From the NCBI GenBank assembly GCA_028826165.1, contig JAPDFW010000086.1, forward strand, positions 62,001 through 126,000: a stretch of DNA of 64,000 bases, read 5' to 3'. This document shows positions 59,701 to 64,000 of the stretch, piece by piece. A program made the translations under genes and the position numbers. Within the stretch, counting starts at the first letter, position 1. The number at the start of each line of letters is the position of its first letter. The stretch is from Anaeramoeba ignava. Its lineage: Eukaryota > Metamonada > Anaeramoebidae. The notes under the pieces were generated by a model. It was given only the letters and a program-made list of their open reading frames with translations. It made no database searches and was not told the DNA's origin.

Positions 59701-61172
59701 ATTTAAATCAAATTAAATCAAATTAAAATCAAATTTAAAATTAAAATCAAATTCAATTTAAATTAAATTAAATTTAAATCAAATTAAATATAAATCAAAT
59801 CAAATTAAATTTAAATCAAATTAAATTTAAATCAAATATAAATTAAAAATTAAAATTAAATTAATCGTTTTAGGTTTAATAACTCCAAGTTTGGCAGAAA
59901 TGATAACAGTCATCCAAGAAATCACAAGAAGAAAACTAAATATTCCAGTAATAATAGGAGGAGCTGCTACTTCTAAAATTCACACAGCAGCTAAAATGGA
60001 TATCTTTTATCCAGGAAGAATATTCCATGTTGCAAATGCTACAAAAGCAATTCCAATTGTTCAAAACATTTTAAGTGAAAATAAAGAAACTCTTTTTGAA
60101 GAAAATGAAGAATATCAAAAAAAAACTAGAAATCAATTTTATTCCACTTTGTCAAACTCTTCATTGATTTCTTACAAGGAAGCAATTGAAAATCCAATGA
60201 AAACAAATTGGAATAATCTTGATTTTCAACCCAAAAAACCCAATTTGTTAGGAATCAAAATTTTTGAAGATTTCCCAATTAAAACACTTGTTGATTATAT
60301 TGATTGGGATCCGTTTTTCGGTTTTTAAATTAAAAGGAAAATTCCCCAATCGTTTTTATCCCAAAATTTTCCAAGATGAAAAAGTTGGAAAAGAAGCTAA
60401 ACAATTATACGAAGACGCAAAAGGATTACTAGAAGAAATGATAGAAAAGAAACTAGTGATTGCAAAAGGAATTTTTGGATTATTTCCTGCAAATCAAAAA
60501 GGAGATGATATTATTGTGTTTAATGATGAAAACCGCAAAGAAATTATCGGAACATTGCACGGATTAAGACAGCAATTTGTAAAGGAATTTTCAGATAGTG
60601 TTAATTTATGTATAAGCGACTTTATTGCTCCTCCTAAAGATCAAAATGGAGCCGATGATTATATTGGAATTTTCGCAGTTTCAGGTGGTTTTGGAATTGA
60701 AAAATTTATAAACGAACTAAGAAAATCAAACAAAACCTACTTGGAAATACTTGCAAAGGCTCTAACTGATAGAATAGCTGAGGCTTTTGCTGAATATCTT
60801 CATTTGGAAGTGAGAAGAAATTATTGGGGATTTGAATCCAAAAACGAACCAATTAAAATCGAAAAGTTGTTCAAGCATAAATATCAAGGAATCAGACCCG
60901 CAGCAGGTTATCCTAGCCAACCTGATCATACAGAAAAGAAAATTATCTGGGATATTTTAAATGTTGAAAAAAATATCGGTATTTCACTTACTGAGAATTT
61001 TGCAATGAATCCCCCTTCAAGTGTTTCTGGTTTAATTTTTGCTCATCCAAAATCTTCTTATTTTTCCGTTGGTAAATTGAATTTGGACCAAATTGAAAGT
61101 TATGCGAAAAGAAAAGGAATGAAAGTTGATGAAGTTAAAAAGTGGCTTGATCAAAATATTAATTTCAATTAA
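56733..61172 (+). CDS. MTR: cobalamin-dependent methionine synthase (MetH/MTR), three single-base frame breaks
   Basis: Exons 56733-56933, 57022-57444, 57510-58350, 58677-59643 and 59874-61172. The homocysteine-binding domain has [22 protein letters not shown] and the zinc ligands GLNCSFG and GGCCGTTP. The folate domain has [12 protein letters not shown] and later MGIVNPGHL. The B12 domain has [16 protein letters not shown] (the DxHxxG lower ligand) and [18 protein letters not shown]. The SAM-activation domain has [19 protein letters not shown] and [15 protein letters not shown]. Frame breaks are at 58693-58696 (A4, needs 5), 58852-58856 (A5, needs 6) and 60314-60318 (T5, needs 4). With these the length is 1244 codons, the expected full size. 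Conservation continues beyond every break, so I suspect sequencing error in runs rather than a dead gene. [19 protein letters not shown] resembles animal MTR more than E. coli MetH. Confidence 0.85.
58351..58676. repeat. AAATTAAATTAAAATT repeat filling MTR intron 3
   Basis: Short units AAATT, AAAATT and TCAAATT repeat from the donor to AAAAAAAAAAAG. Intron 4 (59644-59873) is filled by a related AAATCAAATTAAATTT repeat. Introns 1 and 2 (88 and 65 nt) carry no array. Confidence 0.7.
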
Positions 61173-61278
61173 AATCCAATTTAAAAAAATAAATAATAAA
61201 TTTCAAATTAAAAAAAAAAAAGTTTTATTTTATTTTTTCATTTTTTTATTTTTTGATCAAATTTATTTTTGAAATTCA

Positions 61279-63744
61279 ATGAAAATTTTTATACACTTAC
61301 TCAATACAACAATAATAATAAAATTAGAAGTAAATCCATCAGATAAAATTGAAAAAATAAAAGAAGAAATTGAAGATGAATTAGAAATTCTTCCAAACAA
61401 ACAAAGATTATTTTTTCAAAACAAATATTTAGACTATGGAAGAATTTTAAGTGATTACAATATTCAAAAGAATTCAACTCTTCAATTAAAACAAATATTA
61501 GGAGGAAGTCCTCCTAATTTTCATGTTTATGTTAATATTTCATCTGAGAAAATGATTCATTTTGAAATTGAAAGATATACTTTCATAAAAGATATTAAAC
61601 AAAAAATTCAAGATGAAACAAAAATTCCTTTTGAAAAACAAAGACTTTTCTTAGAATCAAAAGAATTGTTAAATGAAATTACTTTTTTTGATTATTCTTT
61701 TTATCATAATTGCGATTTAGATTCATTGATTCTTATGGATCTTGAAACTGGAGAAGATGAAAAAAATCAAGCAAATCAAAATCAAAATCAAAATCAAAAT
61801 CAAAATTATCAAAATCAAAATCAAAATCAAAATCAAAATTATCAAAATTATCAAACAAATCAAAATTATCAAAATTATCAAACAAATCAAAATTATCAAG
61901 CAAATCAAAATCAAAATTATCAAATTTATCAAAAACAAACAATTCAAGGAAAAAGATACAACAACCCTTTGGATATATTTTATGAAGTTCAAAAAAAATA
62001 TACAGTTGAAAAAGAACCAAATCATCAACCATATGAAAGAAAATCCAAATTATTTGAAAAAAAAATTGAGAAAAATGAACCAATTCATGTTTTTATTAAA
62101 ATGAAAAAACAAAATGGAGAAGAAATTACTTTCGAAATTGATATTGGTTCAATGGAAAAAATTTCAGATTTAATGGAAAAAATTGCAGAAAAAAAGAATA
62201 TTTCAATCGATAAACAAAAATTATTTTTTGAAGAATTAAGTTTAAGAAAAGAAAAAGGATTGAATGAATATGGAATTAGAGATTATTCTGAAGTTAATTT
62301 AGTTCCTGAATATAGAGGTATTTTTTTAAAAGATGAAAGAGAACAAAAATGGTTTATTGAATGTGAATTAACTGATAAAATTTCAATTATTAAATGGAAA
62401 ATGCAAGAAGAAAATGGATTCCCTTTCCCAAAAATTAGATTATTTTTTGAAAAAGAATTATTAGAAAATGATAAAACACTTTATGATTATGGAATCAAGA
62501 TTAATTCAATAATTACAATAACTTTGGGTTATATGAGAACTACACAAATTTACATTAAAATGCAACCTCAAAAATCTTTACGAGTTTTTTTATATCGATG
62601 GGATCCTATTATTGAAATTATGAAAATTATTGAAGAAAGAAAAGGAATTCCAATTCAAAAACAAGTATTACTTTATTCAGGAAATATTTTAGATCCATCA
62701 AAAAATTTGAAAAATTATGGAATTAAACCATCTCAATCAATTATTTTAGATCTTGAAGTATTGAGAATATCTCAAAATATTAAATCAATAACAGATCGAG
62801 ACATCCCAATAACAGTTAGAATTGCGTTTATTAAACCATCAGATAAGTTAACTAGTGTTTATGTGAAATCAAATGGGATTATCCAAGATTTAATGAATAT
62901 AATCGAAAAATTTGAAGGAATTTCAATTGAAAATCAAATTTTGTTTCATAAAACAACAATTTTAGAAAAAGGTGTAGAAATTAATGAGTATCAAATATTA
63001 GATGATGCAATAATTAATTTAATTCCACAATTTCCAGGAATATTTGTGAAAACATCAACAGAGAAAAAACTATTTATTCCATGTAATGAAAATGATACAA
63101 TTGAATTCATTAAACAATCAATCAAAAACAAAGAAAAAAAGAATGAAAATGAAATCAAATTAATTTATCATGGAAGACAATTAGAAAATGAAAAAAAACT
63201 TTTAGATTATGGAATAACAAGTGGATCAGTTATTTTTTGGGTTTTACCTTCAAATGAATTAGGAATAAATCTTCAAATCAATTTACCTTCACGTAATCCA
63301 CTTCAAATTCCTTTTGTTCAACCAAATAAATCTATTGTTGAAATTATGTCAGAGATTGAAAAAAGAAAAGGAGTTCCATATTATAATCAAATTTTAAGTT
63401 ATTCAGGAAAACGTTTAGAACCTTTATCAAATTTAACAAATTATGGAATTGATTTTCAAACAAATCAATCAATTATTTTAGATTTAGAAATTGTGGAAAC
63501 TACACGAAATATTCAACCTCTAAAACAAATTGTAATTTCTTCTATTGAAAATCCATATAAATTTATTGAAATGAAAATTGCATTAAATGAAACTGTTTAT
63601 GATTTAATGGAAAGAATTAAAAAAACTGGAAACATTGAAAAGTTTCAAACTTTGATTTTTAAATCAAAAGAATTATTTTCAAACCGAAAACTTTATGATT
63701 ATGGAATAAAAGATGGTTCAATAATTTATTTCATAAATTATTAA
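61279..63744 (+). CDS. protein of nine ubiquitin-like domains
   Basis: Single exon, 821 aa. Ubiquitin-like folds begin near residues 1, 81, 268, 345, 421, 508, 587, 660 and 747. Most show the ubiquitin pattern of two strands, a helix ([21 protein letters not shown]), [28 protein letters not shown] (ubiquitin [22 protein letters not shown]) and a last strand. Domain 1 is the most ubiquitin-like, with [20 protein letters not shown], where ubiquitin has [25 protein letters not shown]/NQ-rich linker (residues about 160-225) separates domains 2 and 3. Domains 3-4-5 resemble 6-7-8 in order, and 9 resembles 3 and 6. It could be a divergent polyubiquitin-type scaffold that binds ubiquitin-receptor proteins. 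No catalytic domain is seen. It follows the methionine synthase by 106 bp on the same strand. Confidence 0.8.
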   Translation: [821 protein letters not shown]

Positions 63745-63905
63745 ATCAAAATCAAAATCCAATTTAAAATCAAAATCCAATTTAAAATTAAAATTAAATT
63801 TAAAAAATCAAAATCAAAAATCAAAAATCAAAATCAAAATCAAAATCAAAATCAAAATCAAAATCAAAATCAATATCAATATCAAAATCAAAATCAAAAT
63901 CAATT
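63745..63905. repeat. AAAATC hexamer repeat downstream of the ubiquitin-like gene
   Basis: AAAATC units with CCAATTT interruptions at the start and AATATC variants near 63870, then a CTTTT pentamer run at 63908-63932. Non-coding: frames shift between blocks. Confidence 0.8.
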
Positions 63906-63933
63906 TTTCTTTTCTTTTCTTTTCTTTTCTTTT

Positions 63934-64000
63934 TCAAAAATAAACATTTTGGTCGGATTTCTGATAATGATTTTCAGTTTCAATAAAAGAATCAAAAAGT
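63934..64000 (-). CDS. 3' end of a gene cut by the window edge (partial)
   Basis: On the minus strand the frame entering from the right edge reads LFDSFIETENHYQKSDQNVYF and stops at TGA (63934-63936). Composition is coding-like (Cys-free but with Asp, His, Tyr, Gln, Ser) and the CTTTT/AAAATC repeats lie just beyond the stop. Too short to identify. It would converge with the ubiquitin-like gene. Confidence 0.4.
   Translation of the reverse strand, partial: LFDSFIETENHYQKSDQNVYF

Overview
The window looks like nuclear DNA from a free-living, very AT-rich single-celled eukaryote that uses the standard genetic code. Every GT-AG intron I placed is filled with short tandem repeats, and many proteins carry long Gln/Asn tracts written with almost only CAA and AAT. 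A cobalamin-dependent (class II) ribonucleotide reductase, a cobalamin-dependent methionine synthase and a large ankyrin/BTB family suggest an anaerobic or microaerophilic protist. An Anaeramoeba-like metamonad is my best guess. This is inference, with no rRNA or marker gene to confirm it.

Layout. 1-4455: hexamer repeat, then a TMEM214-like ER protein with seven exons. 4792-5970: a Ras-family gene with a sound 5' half and a decayed 3' half. 6240-6990: unidentified coding-like fragments. 7004-9493 (-): ARMH3-like armadillo protein. 10203-12467: GPAA1, the GPI transamidase subunit. 12507-13756: macro-domain protein of bacterial style with an 11-nt exon. 13882-17260: PP4 regulatory subunit 3 (SMEK/Falafel) with a huge Gln/Asn insert inside its N-terminal domain. 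17381-37328: a cluster of ankyrin-BTB-BTB genes (two intact, five interrupted, one 3' fragment) wrapped around a divergent beta-tubulin and a Rab5-like GTPase. 37409-40709 (-): PRKRIP1 splicing factor and a CGRRF1-like membrane RING E3 ligase. 41413-46954 (-): P4-ATPase lipid flippase. 47358-50463 (-): NXF1/Mex67 mRNA export receptor. 50789-53944 (-): class II ribonucleotide reductase. 54233-56318 (-): stomatin/slipin. 56733-61172: MetH-type methionine synthase. 61279-63744: a protein of nine ubiquitin-like domains. The window ends in the 3' end of another minus-strand gene.

Most genes are unrelated housekeeping functions (secretory membrane, mRNA processing and export, nucleotide and methionine metabolism). 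Three patterns stand out. First, each intron has its own private repeat family. Second, the ankyrin-BTB array has a nearly constant 3' cassette and a conserved spacer of about 55 bp, but variable ankyrin regions. Third, single-base A/T-run frameshifts occur across unrelated genes, including essential ones. That pattern points to residual assembly error for at least some of the 'broken' genes. Gene models were tested by checking that summed exon lengths divide by three. This held for TMEM214, GPAA1, macro, tubulin, Rab, the flippase, NXF, RNR and slipin models.
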